DNA of 64,000 nucleotides, taken from Pisaster brevispinus (taxonomy: Eukaryota > Echinodermata > Asteroidea > Forcipulatida > Asteriidae). Below are positions 55,501 through 64,000 of the stretch, one piece after another. The stretch is taken from the NCBI GenBank assembly GCA_023634235.1, contig JAMKCF010000002.1, positions 14,007,091 to 14,071,090 of the forward strand, read 5' to 3'. The position numbers and the translations under genes were made by a program. The notes beneath the pieces are model-generated. The model had not been told where the DNA came from. It was given only the letters and a program-made list of their open reading frames with translations, and made no database searches. Each line of letters opens with the position of its first letter. Within the stretch, counting starts at the first letter, position 1.

Positions 55501-58500
55501 AGCAGATTTAGTGACCCTAGGTACATTACCTTTAGAAGTGTGCAGTTCAGCGCTGAAAAAAACCCTCACTGTCTGACATGGTTTCATCTCATATTTTTCT
55601 GTTTACTCATTGCAGTCGTACACCATGCGCAACGGCGTCCTGGGGGTCCTAGGGGAGATCGTCATCCAGGTCTTGAGTAAAGATGGCCTTGACAAGAATG
55701 CCAAGAACACCAGGGACCAACTTCTGGATAAACTGGAGGTATTTTCAGCCCCGCGAAGATTGAGAATAATATCATAAAACATGTTTTTAAAAAATCAGTT
55801 ACATGAGGCCAAACAAAAAAAATCTTCTGTTTCCGATTACATGCCATTTTAAAATAGGTTCGGTAGGTCGGAAAGGTTTTTTTTTTACAAATTTTTAAAA
55901 TTTCGATACGTTTGGCGGGCGAGTTATTAGACCGATTCAATTCAACCAAATTCCGTGGATCGGAAAAAAGAGACGCAAATCACAAGATATATCGGTAAAT
56001 TTGTCTTGATGTGTTCTGTTTTTTATTTAAATTTTGTTTCAAACATGTTAAGTTGGTCAATATCAGACATTTTGTGGATGGTACAATACATTTTTTTGTT
56101 GATTTTATTTTAAAAAATGAAATAATAATAATAAATATTTTCAAGCCGAATAAAAAGTTTAGGGTCGCAGCATAAAGTTAGGGTCCGTCGGGTAACCGGA
56201 AACAGAACATTAATTTTGTTTGGCCTAAGGTGATATGACTTAGTCAGTGTGACGGGTTTCTTCTGTGGTATTGGTTGGTGTAGTGACTTGTTTGTAATGC
56301 ATTCGGATGGAACTGAATCTGATGGCTGAATCATCAGAGTGCAGGTTCGATTCCCCGTCTTGACACTTGTGTCCTTGAGCGAGACACTTAACCATAATTG
56401 ATTCCCTTAACCAAGGTGTGTAAATGAGAACCCGAGTAGAGTTGTGCATTGGTTCTATCCTATGCCACTAGGGTTTTTTCGCCGGGCCCACCTGTTTTCC
56501 CTCCCCCCAGAAAAATCAAACACTGTGGATCTCTGGCTGTGCTCTATGGTCATATATGGGTTGACGTGGCTGGCTGCCAAAGGCACGCATGCATGACTTG
56601 TGGTTCAGACATGTAGCCAGGTACCTCACATTTCAGCTTCTCAGCTGTGAGTAAGGATGATTAGCCTCCCGAATAATAACTATTGTTATTATTATAACAC
56701 TGGTCACTGCCAAACTTGATCATTTTGCAAAATTGAGTATCTACACTAATGGATCTGGAGACACTAATCATTCGAGACCGGAGCATTGCCAAGCACCTTT
56801 CACAAGACGTCCCCAATCATGAACTTATGATTTCTTACACTCTCCTCAAACAGGATCACATCCACGACATCAACGCCTTCAGCCGTAGCCGCGTCCTTCA
56901 GGTCTGGCTGCATCTGTGCCGAGAGAAGGCCATCCCATTGCCAAGACAGCGCAGTGTGATGTCACTGACCCTTGGTCGACTTCAGGACAAGTCGAGCATC
57001 GTCCGTAAGAACGCTGTGCAGCTGCTCTCCGAGTTTCTAACCAGTAATCCCTTTGCTGCTAAGGTAAGTCAACCTGGGCCCAAAGCTGTTAAGTAGAAAA
57101 TTCTGCTTACCAACTTTCTTTACTTTTTCTTTGTTCAAACCCAAATTTATTTATTTTTTTTTGCTAAGCAGAAAATTTTCTGCTAAGCAGGTATTTGAAG
57201 AAAGTGGTCCCTGGGGTCGATTTCACAAAGATAGTCCTAACTTAGGACTAGTCCTAGAAGTTATTAAAAAGTTAAGGCTAGTCCTAAGTTAGGACGAGTA
57301 ACTCGTCCTAACTCGAGATAAGACGAGTCTTAACTCTCTGTGAAATCCACCACAGATGTGTTATTCTTATATATCCTTGTCCTATCTGCAATGCAGCTGC
57401 CGGTGAATGAACTGGAAGCCACCCTTGAGAAGGAGAAGGAGAAACTGAAAGCGATGATGCCTGATGAGCCACTTGATATTTCAGGAGGTGAGAAGAATAT
57501 CAAGGATCCACAAAGTGGGTTCTGATCTTTAAGTTCTTTTTTGTTACGTTTGTTTCTAAAAGTATCTATGGCGTTTGCTCTTAATCTCAAGAATGTGAAC
57601 TAAAATTTATTACATTTTTTCAACAGATGTACACGGCAGGACAGAAGAGATGTGGCAAGCAATGGAGCCCGAGTTGACTACCATCGTCAAGGAGCATCTT
57701 GAGGAAGAAGCCGACGACGATGAGGATGACTGCGAGGATTTACCTGAAGATGCAACTGTGGAAAAGTATGCGGAGTGTATGCAAAGTATATGCAAATTAA
57801 CCCATCAAAATGTGTGCAAGTCTCGATGGAGGACTGGTAAAATACTTCCATATCTGTGCAGGCCTGAGACCTCATGCACATGATGTCATTTGAGTAGGGC
57901 GCCCTCGGTTAGAGGTCACAAGAAGGATTCTCATTGGCCCACGCTCTGCGCCGCGTGTACAAGATGAGCATTTTCCATTGTTTGTCAACTAATATGGCGG
58001 CATGACAACGTCAGAGCATAAGGTCTATTGCCTTCATGTCTTTGGTCATTGCCTTGGTGCCCCTTAAATCTGCCCAAGTAGAGATCTAATTGTCCCTCAT
58101 AGTGTTGCCTTTTATCGTGGGAAAACTACATTTTCCTAGGCTTGTCTGTAAAACCTTGGTTCAACAAGCTTTGTGCTATTGTCACATGGTAAACAGAGCT
58201 TCCAACTCTCCCTGATTCTGCTGAAAGTTCCCTGAAAGTAAACCAAAATCTTGCCATGTTCTGATGGACAAAACTGGAAAATCTACCCGATTATGGGACC
58301 TTTGCCCCTATGATGTTAAACGCAAGTCTAAATATCTCCCTGGTTGGTGTACAAAGTCTCCCTGATAGCAAGATGCAAATGAATTGGCAGCTAAATGTTT
58401 TATTTTTGGTGGTTTTTTTTAAGCATTATTTCAACCATTCGTGAGCTTCTGGATAAATCTCAGCACCGCCAGGCTCTGCGTCTTCTCGGATCTGCCAGAG

Positions 58501-61500
58501 GTTCTTGGCCAGACTATAAACTCTTCATCGAACCCACACCCGTCTTCAGGTATAACTAAAGATTAACCAATCACTTTTTTTTTTTTCCTGAAATTTGTTC
58601 TGCCATCAAGCATAGAGCAAGGGTGCTCTATCAGCGTTCACCCTTAACAGTGGTCCGCTGGCCAAATACCAGCTGTAACTTCTGAGGACCAGTCAAAATT
58701 CTCTCAAAATGGTCCTGCTGGGTAGTTCATTGCTTTCAAAAGCTACACGTGTAGAGTGTAAACCACAGACTGCACTGATTGTGTGTGTGGTTTCGAACTC
58801 AAGTCCCACGCAGTGTTACAAGGGAACCTTAAGATAGGGACCAGTGACTAAGCTGTCATACCAGTGAAATGAGAAGTTAACTGGTCCCACTGGCTAGCCA
58901 CTGGTAAACCATGTCTATGCATCAAGCATGGTGTTGCCCACCTACGCAGGCTCGCTGTTTACTTATCTTTTTTTTTTTCCACCTTCAATTGTAGCCCCCT
59001 TGATGGTGAGGATGACGAGGTAGATGAAGCTCAAGACACCCAGGCACAGCTTCTTGCTACTCTCAAAGCTGTTTACTTAGGTAATACCATAAGATTTTGT
59101 TATTTTAAGTAAGACTTTAAGATTTGCATAGTGGAAAGACAGTAAGGTTAAGTTTTGCAGTAACACCATGTGGATACTTTGAATTTCTTAGGTGAGAAGC
59201 AACAAGAACCTCTCGACCCCGACTCAGAAGAGGTGCTGAGTCTGCAGAACGTCAATGAGCTCACTGGGGAGACTGCTGAAGGGGACGGGGTAGAGTCTGT
59301 TGTAAACGAGTTGACCAAGCAACAAGTTCTCGTCAAATACCTCCAGGTAGTTCATTAAAACCCTGCTAGTCTTTGTAACATTTGCCAGCCAGTTGACCAA
59401 CCAATTGAAACCAAGCAGCTGCTCAGGTGGTGTATGGTAGCACAACTGTGCACAGAACCAACGCTGTATTTGTGTGTACTGTTGAGTTTCACCACATGCT
59501 ATCATTCATGTATTGCCGGCCGGCATAGTTTATCTAACTTTTCAAAATCACAGTGGATTATATTGAATGGTCAGACGGTAGCAGGGTTGACTGTGTACTG
59601 TTTAGATGCATTCCCCAATTTTTATTATATTGAGTGGTCAGACAGATGTACTATCCCATGGCAACCAATGTACTATACCCATAGCAACCAATGTACTATA
59701 CCCATAGCGACAGCAGCTTCTTGGTACCTTGACTTCCAGGCACAATATATGTATGGGAAGATATTAACAAATATTGCCTGCTTTTACTCGTGCTATTTTT
59801 AAAACTATGACACCCTCAGTGATCCCTATTTTGCGTCTTAGTTTTAACCATAGCACTCGAAGCAGTCAATATTTATATACTTTATTATATTGTTTTTAAA
59901 GTTTTAATTGACATGCCTTTTGGTCTTTACCTCACCAGGACTGTGTAACCTTCGCTGCTCAAATCCAACAAGCCGTACCCATCCTCTGCGAGCTCCTGAG
60001 CTCCAAGATCAACAGCGACGTCCTGGAGGCCATCGAGTTCTTCGTCAGAGCTCACGAGTTCGGAGTGATGAGCGCCGTGGAGGGGATCCGTCGTATGATG
60101 GTGCTGGTATGGTCCAAGGAGCAAGGGGTGAAAGACGCGGTGGTTGCGGCCTACAAGAGGCTGTACCTGAATCCCAAAGGAGGCACCCAGAGGTACAGTA
60201 AGAACCCCTTCACCCACATCACACCACACTTGCCAATAACTTTTCAGAAGCTTTTGGTAGGGCATGCATTAGTGGGGCTCGATTTGAAATCGAGCCCCAC
60301 TAATGCACGACTCATTTTAAGATATGTCTTGGTGTTTTGTGAAATCATTTCACAAAACACCAAGACATATCTTAAAATGAGTCGTCAGTATTATAATCAG
60401 GGATGTGATTTCTCCGTTTTTAACCGGAAATCTGTTTTTTTTTACCCCCCCCCCCCACCCCCACCCAACCGAAAAAAACCACCCCAAAAAACACATTTAT
60501 TTATTTTTTTCAATTGAGAAAAACCATGAAGATTAGGGCTTTTAAAACAAAAGATAAACGCATGTAAGTAGGCTTCGTGCTTGCAAGTTTTCGCCCTCGC
60601 AAGCTTTCACACTTTGCGCTCACAGTTCAGGTTTTTTTTTCCAACAGCCTATTACATCCCTGTATAATACAATATAGCATCAGTTCTTATGTAGTGCTTT
60701 GTCACACCCGAGGGCATCATTATCTTTTCTACAAGGTATGCCAAGTTTTCTTCAAAATATAAGACCCGTTTATTTACGTAGCACCACGTAACGATGTACA
60801 AGGTGCTGTGGCGCAATCTGCAGCCAACCATTTCTTGTAAATTCGGGGAGGGGGGGAACTTGTCAAATTTTCACGATTGTTCATGTCCATAAAAGTCTCG
60901 CCCCTGTTTCTGCTTCCCAGATCTCGGTGTCTGACCATCGTTAAGAGTCTGATGAATCTGACCTTTGGCGCTCGCCTCGGGGAGCTGACCTCCTTGGAAG
61001 AGCTCCTTGCGGAGTTCATGAGGAGCAACGATGTTCCTGCCCAGGCCATCCAGATACTGTGGGAGCACTTCACCAAGAAGCATTCCAACACCACCGAGGA
61101 GGAGAGCAAGGCAGCGCTGGTCATCCTTGGAATGACTGCTGGGTAAGTGAGAATCATGTCACCTGGGCCCCATTTCATAAAGCTGTTAAGCGGGAAAATT
61201 CTGCTTAGCAAATTTCTTTACTTAGCAAGAAATTTTATGGAATGTTGGTTGGTAACCTGTTTCTGCTAAGCAAGGTTTTCCTGTGCTTAGCAAGTTTGTG
61301 TGCTTACAGGCTATATGAAATTGGGCCCAGGGCAGTCTCCAAGAAGAAACATATTCACATTCAGTTTGAGCCTCAGTGTTGGGTCACAGTAAGGGTAGAT
61401 ACCTGGGCCCTGTTACATAGAGCTGCTTAACGGCCGATTTTGTGCTTACTATGCGAGTTTCCATTTCATAGCGCTGCTAACCGAAAGCTCACGAAAAGGC

Positions 61501-63889
61501 ATGCTAACCTTCCGGTGCTTACTGTATGAAAGTGTATGACTTAACAATGCAAATTCATAATGAACTCGCAAGCTGGCTGTCTAACTTTCTTGCTAACCTG
61601 CGAAATTTGCTTAAGCTTAAGAACATTCTTTCTGCTATAAGTAGCAAGAAAATTTGCTTACCGTTAAGCATTGCTATAAAATTGGCCCCATGTCTTTAAC
61701 GATCACCAATGCTGGTCACTTTAAAGGTATTATACGGGATCGGTAGAGCTGACAAAATAGTCGCAGACAGTGTTCATGTTTTGTGTGGTCAACCATAAAC
61801 ATGAAATAACAAACCTGTGAAAATTTGGGCTTAATCTGTTGTGCAAGTCAGGAAAAAATAGTGAAAAAACATACACAACTTTCAGCATGTAAACACATTC
61901 TCCTTGGTTGTAATAATCAAAATCGGCTGTTGCATTTTTTTTTAGGTTTTCAAATTCGCTTTTCCTGAATACGTGTTCATTTCGGAGTTAAATTTTTCAC
62001 AGATAAAAATGGTTCTAGTATGAACTTCATTATCAGTAAGCTTTCATGTTAAAATTAATCAAAGATGTCTTTTATTCTTGCCAATCCTGTATAAATACGG
62101 CTCTCTGTTTTCAGGATTTTTCACTCCTGAATTGAGTCATTTTCGTGAAAGATTTTTCCTCATCTTGATGCTCTTACTCGATGTCTTCTTATTCTATCCT
62201 CAATCTATTTCTTAGGGCTGACATGAGCATCGTTCGCTCTAACATCGACCTGTTAGTATCAGAGGGTCTAGGTGAGAGAGGGCAGAGGGACTTTGTCTTG
62301 GCCAGAGACACCTGTTTGGCGTTACTAAAGACTGTCAAACCTGGCAAGGTTAGTGCGTACAGCTCAGACAAGATCAATAATTTTCCCGGTTCTGCCATCT
62401 TTTTGCCCGCCGTTTATTCCTCTTTCAGGGCTCAGATTTGATACTGGACTGCAGGCCAGAGGCCATTGATTATGGCATTGGGCCAGTTAACTCATAACCG
62501 GACAAGTCCAGCAGTCTTGTGAATAATAAGTCTTGTTGAATAATAATAACTCTCTGTTTAATTTCTTTAACAAAAAGGAAACTATGTTCACATCTTGACT
62601 TTTGAGTCTGGTAAATATCTTTTAATTCTGTTGAGTATCAAAATGTAGGCCTACTTACCCACAACACAAGTGAGATCAATCTTCTCTTAGTGTTTGCTCA
62701 TATAACTTGTAGAAAGATCTTGTCGGAAAAAAAATTGTAGAAAGGTCTTTCTCATTTCGAGTCTGGTCTCGTAAAATAAATTCTGGTCCAGTAAAAAATT
62801 TGAGCTAAAAGCCTTGTGGTTTCGTAGACTTTTATAACCAAATTCAAGCCCAACTCTCTTTGTACCTAAATGGAAGCTGGAAGGACAACGTTTGTGCTCA
62901 CTTTGGGATATTTGTTTAACCTCCACAGCCCAAGGTTCTTGATGGAGAGGAGCCGTTCCGTTTCCCAGCAGACCATCAGATCTTCACTCGTCTCTCCACC
63001 ATCTTGATAACAGGTAAATCCCACCCTCTACCAACACACCCCTCCCCAGTTCCCTGCCCACCCAAGTTAATAACTTCCCGATTGACACAACACATCTGAC
63101 GTCGTCACCAACAATTGGTGTTGCCGTTTTGGGGGTCAAATCCCCATGTGTCTTACTGTGTAGTGTGCATTTAGGCGACACGCACGTGGTGAGACACGAT
63201 CAACATGTCGTGACAGCGCGGTTTAGAGCACCCGGACTCAAGTTCTGATGGCGGAGTCATCAGGGTGTGGGTTCAAATCCCGGTCATGACACTTGTGTCC
63301 TCGAGCAAGACATATAATTGCTTTTCTCCAGCCAGAGGTAAATGGGTAACTGTCCGGTTCTTATGATTAATTTAGCTTGGTGCGCTACATTATTTAGCAG
63401 CAAAAGCTCCATACTCCCAAGAGAGCTGGGATGGCTTAAGAAATGAAGTTAACAAGCTCAGGGATTTCAACTCACTGCAACCCATTTGTCAGGATTTTTG
63501 GTTTTGGAAAATGTCCATGCTGTTTGCCAAGAAGATTGGGCCATGCTAGAGTTTGAGATTTTGTTTGCTTCATGTGATCAAGCTATGTACTAGGAAACCC
63601 GACATTCCCAAAACTGTTTGTATCTCCGTGAGTCTGCATGGTCCAGTCCGCTGCTGTAAGTTATAAAAAAACATTGATGGATTATCTTTAGGACTGAGTG
63701 ATTTGGAGAAAGTGCACTGGTTGCCGCTGGCTGAGCAGGCAGTTAACACCATCTACCGGCTGGCCGAGCACCCGGATCTGGTCTGCGGTGACATCGTGAA
63801 GAAATTGGCAGCGGCGATTGTCAAGGCTGGACAGGGTGACGAAACGGCGCAGGATGGGGGGGACGGTGAAACCCAACCAGAGCAGGAAG
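49567..63889 (+). CDS. NCAPD2: condensin complex subunit 1 (CAP-D2), 3' partial
   Basis: HEAT-repeat subunit of condensin I, needed for mitotic chromosome compaction. Coding exons: 49567-49760, 50953-51011, 52528-52706, 53240-53382, 54037-54158, 54422-54545, 54925-55072, 55616-55738, 56854-57063, 57397-57487, 57627-57765, 58424-58549, 58995-59080, 59192-59346, 59939-60192, 60921-61142, 62216-62348, 62929-63013, 63692-63889. Phases agree throughout, giving 930 codons plus one base; vertebrate NCAPD2 has about 1400 residues, so roughly a third is off the right edge. The N-terminus (FVLPLSHKDLLQSRGTNQYVV) and later blocks (AAFLVELSEKIPNLML, NSDVLEAIEFFVRAHEFG, AYKRLYLNPKGG) match the family co-linearly. 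An acidic stretch (EEEADDDEDDCED) lies near residue 495. The ATG is preceded by a 5' splice acceptor, and the frame upstream contains no better start. The acceptor of the third exon was set at 52528 because AGs downstream give an early stop. Confidence 0.96.
49774..50102. mobile_element. MITE with GGCCAAAT ends, Harbinger-like
   Basis: Terminal inverted repeats of about 33 bp start GGCCAAATAAAAAAAA on the left and GGCCAAATTTTTTAAAA on the right, and both end inward at CAGTTGATCGTCC. TTA flanks both sides (49771-49773 and 50103-50105), a TWA-type target duplication. The 329-bp element has no ORF. It lies in an NCAPD2 intron. Confidence 0.8.
51346..51512. repeat. fold-back element, TCCTAACTTAGGA family (diverged)
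   Basis: Starts CCGATTTCACGAAGCGCTAG and ends GGTGAAATCGAC, with repeated CTAACTTAGGATTAATC blocks. It lies in an NCAPD2 intron. Confidence 0.65.
52962..53064. repeat. short fold-back, GATTTCACAAAG family
   Basis: Starts GGCTGGATTTCACAAAGCGC and ends GCTCTTTGTGAAATCGAGCCC. It lies in an NCAPD2 intron. Confidence 0.65.
53712..53949. repeat. nested fold-back elements (two related families)
   Basis: A right end of the ATGGCTCTGC family (AGCAGAGCCATGAAATCGGGG) is followed directly by a CAATTTCATAAAGCTG element ending at TATATGAAATTGAGACC. A near copy of the second is at 61163-61329. They lie in an NCAPD2 intron. Confidence 0.6.
55325..55490 (+). repeat. degenerate GTGAGTTTTTCAT repeat
   Basis: GTGAGT or GTGAGC followed by TTTTCAT/TTTTCTT recurs several times within about 165 bp of an NCAPD2 intron, so the stretch carries several cryptic 5' splice-site matches. 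Confidence 0.5.
55807..56225. mobile_element. MITE with GGCCAAAC ends, related to 49774-50102
   Basis: Terminal inverted repeats of about 30 bp start GGCCAAACAAAAAAAA and GGCCAAACAAAATTAA and run inward to TTCTGTTTCCG. Flanks are TGA and TAA, so the target duplication is imperfect or mutated. The 419-bp element has no ORF. It lies in an NCAPD2 intron. Confidence 0.7.
56255..56470 (+). repeat. tRNA-derived SINE-like copy
   Basis: The A-box-like TTGGTGTAGTG and B-box GCAGGTTCGATTCCCCGTCT are followed by TTGACACTTGTGTCCTTGAG. It lies in an NCAPD2 intron. Confidence 0.6.
57212..57357. repeat. fold-back element, TCCTAACTTAGGA family, intact
   Basis: Nearly identical to the copy at 5463-5605, with ends GGGGTCGATTTCACAAAG and GTGAAATCCACCACA. 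The high similarity of two copies 52 kb apart suggests recent spread. A partial CAATTTCATA-type element precedes it from 57069. Confidence 0.75.
59640..59712 (+). repeat. short tandem repeat (CCATAGCAACCAATGTACTATAC)n
   Basis: About three units of 23 bp (the first diverged) lie in an NCAPD2 intron. Confidence 0.75.
60265..60385. repeat. two abutting perfect palindromes
   Basis: 60265-60307 is a palindrome with 21-bp perfect arms around one base (G60286); 60307-60385 is a second with 39-bp perfect arms around one base (C60346). The arms are pieces of the GATTTCACAAAG repeat family. They lie in an NCAPD2 intron. Confidence 0.95.
61163..61329. repeat. fold-back element, CAATTTCATAAAGCTG subfamily
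   Basis: Starts GGGCCCCATTTCATAAAGCT and ends GGCTATATGAAATTGGGCCC, matching the element ending at 53949. It lies in an NCAPD2 intron. Confidence 0.7.
61403..61690. repeat. diverged fold-back element with CATAGAGCTGCTTA ends
   Basis: Starts GGGCCCTGTTACATAGAGCT and ends GCATTGCTATAAAATTGGCCC; the interior is unlike the other subfamilies. It lies in an NCAPD2 intron. Confidence 0.6.
63215..63450 (+). repeat. tRNA-derived SINE-like copy
   Basis: Head GCGCGGTTTAGAGCACCCGG, B-box GTGGGTTCAAATCCCGGTCA, then TGACACTTGTGTCCTCGAGC and a body ending in AAGAAATGAAG. This is one of the more complete copies. It lies in an NCAPD2 intron. Confidence 0.65.
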
Positions 63890-64000
63890 GTATGCTAAAC
63901 TTCCCTTGCTTTGAAGTCAGTCTTCTTGGTCATTTCAAGATTAATGTTGAAGAGGAAAATCATTTATTGAAAAAAAAAAACCCAAAAAACAAATTTTTCT

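Overview
This is a eukaryotic, almost certainly metazoan, genomic window. Every recognisable coding segment is broken by GT-AG introns (I could phase-check about 60 exons), base composition is AT-rich outside exons, and introns and spacers are packed with short fold-back repeats, MITE-like elements and tRNA-derived SINE-like copies. The protein set (brambleberry, a POM121-like nucleoporin, condensin NCAPD2, a secreted haem peroxidase) points to an animal. The many dispersed copies ending in GGGCCCAATTTCATAG or GATTTCACAAAG suggest a marine deuterostome, most likely an echinoderm such as a sea star. The species assignment is an inference from memory of such repeats, not something I could test.

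Layout. (1) 337-8461, minus: class I (iron-sulfur) fumarate hydratase with a mitochondrial presequence; ten coding exons, 503 codons, 3' end beyond the left edge. (2) 9450-18644, plus: brambleberry/Kar5-like nuclear-envelope fusion protein; twelve exons, 665 aa; divergent from gene 1 across a short shared upstream region. (3) 20002-23626, minus: an unrecognised 637-aa Ser/Arg-rich protein ending in the CaaX box CVIL. (4) 26701-33201, minus: secreted animal haem peroxidase, ten exons, 726 aa. (5) 37532-47079, minus: POM121-like FG nucleoporin, nine exons, 1211 aa, with recent in-frame tandem duplications in its large FG exon. (6) 49567-63889, plus: condensin subunit NCAPD2 (CAP-D2), nineteen coding exons, about 930 codons, 3' end beyond the right edge; divergent from gene 5.

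Genes 2, 5 and 6 all act on nuclear envelope or chromosome architecture (karyogamy or karyomere fusion, pore assembly, mitotic condensation). I see no sequence evidence that they are co-regulated beyond the two head-to-head arrangements. No rRNA, functional tRNA, CRISPR array or bacterial-style operon is present. Large non-genic stretches (18645-20001, 23627-26700, 33202-37531, 47080-49566) contain repeats and regulatory candidates but no exon I can support.
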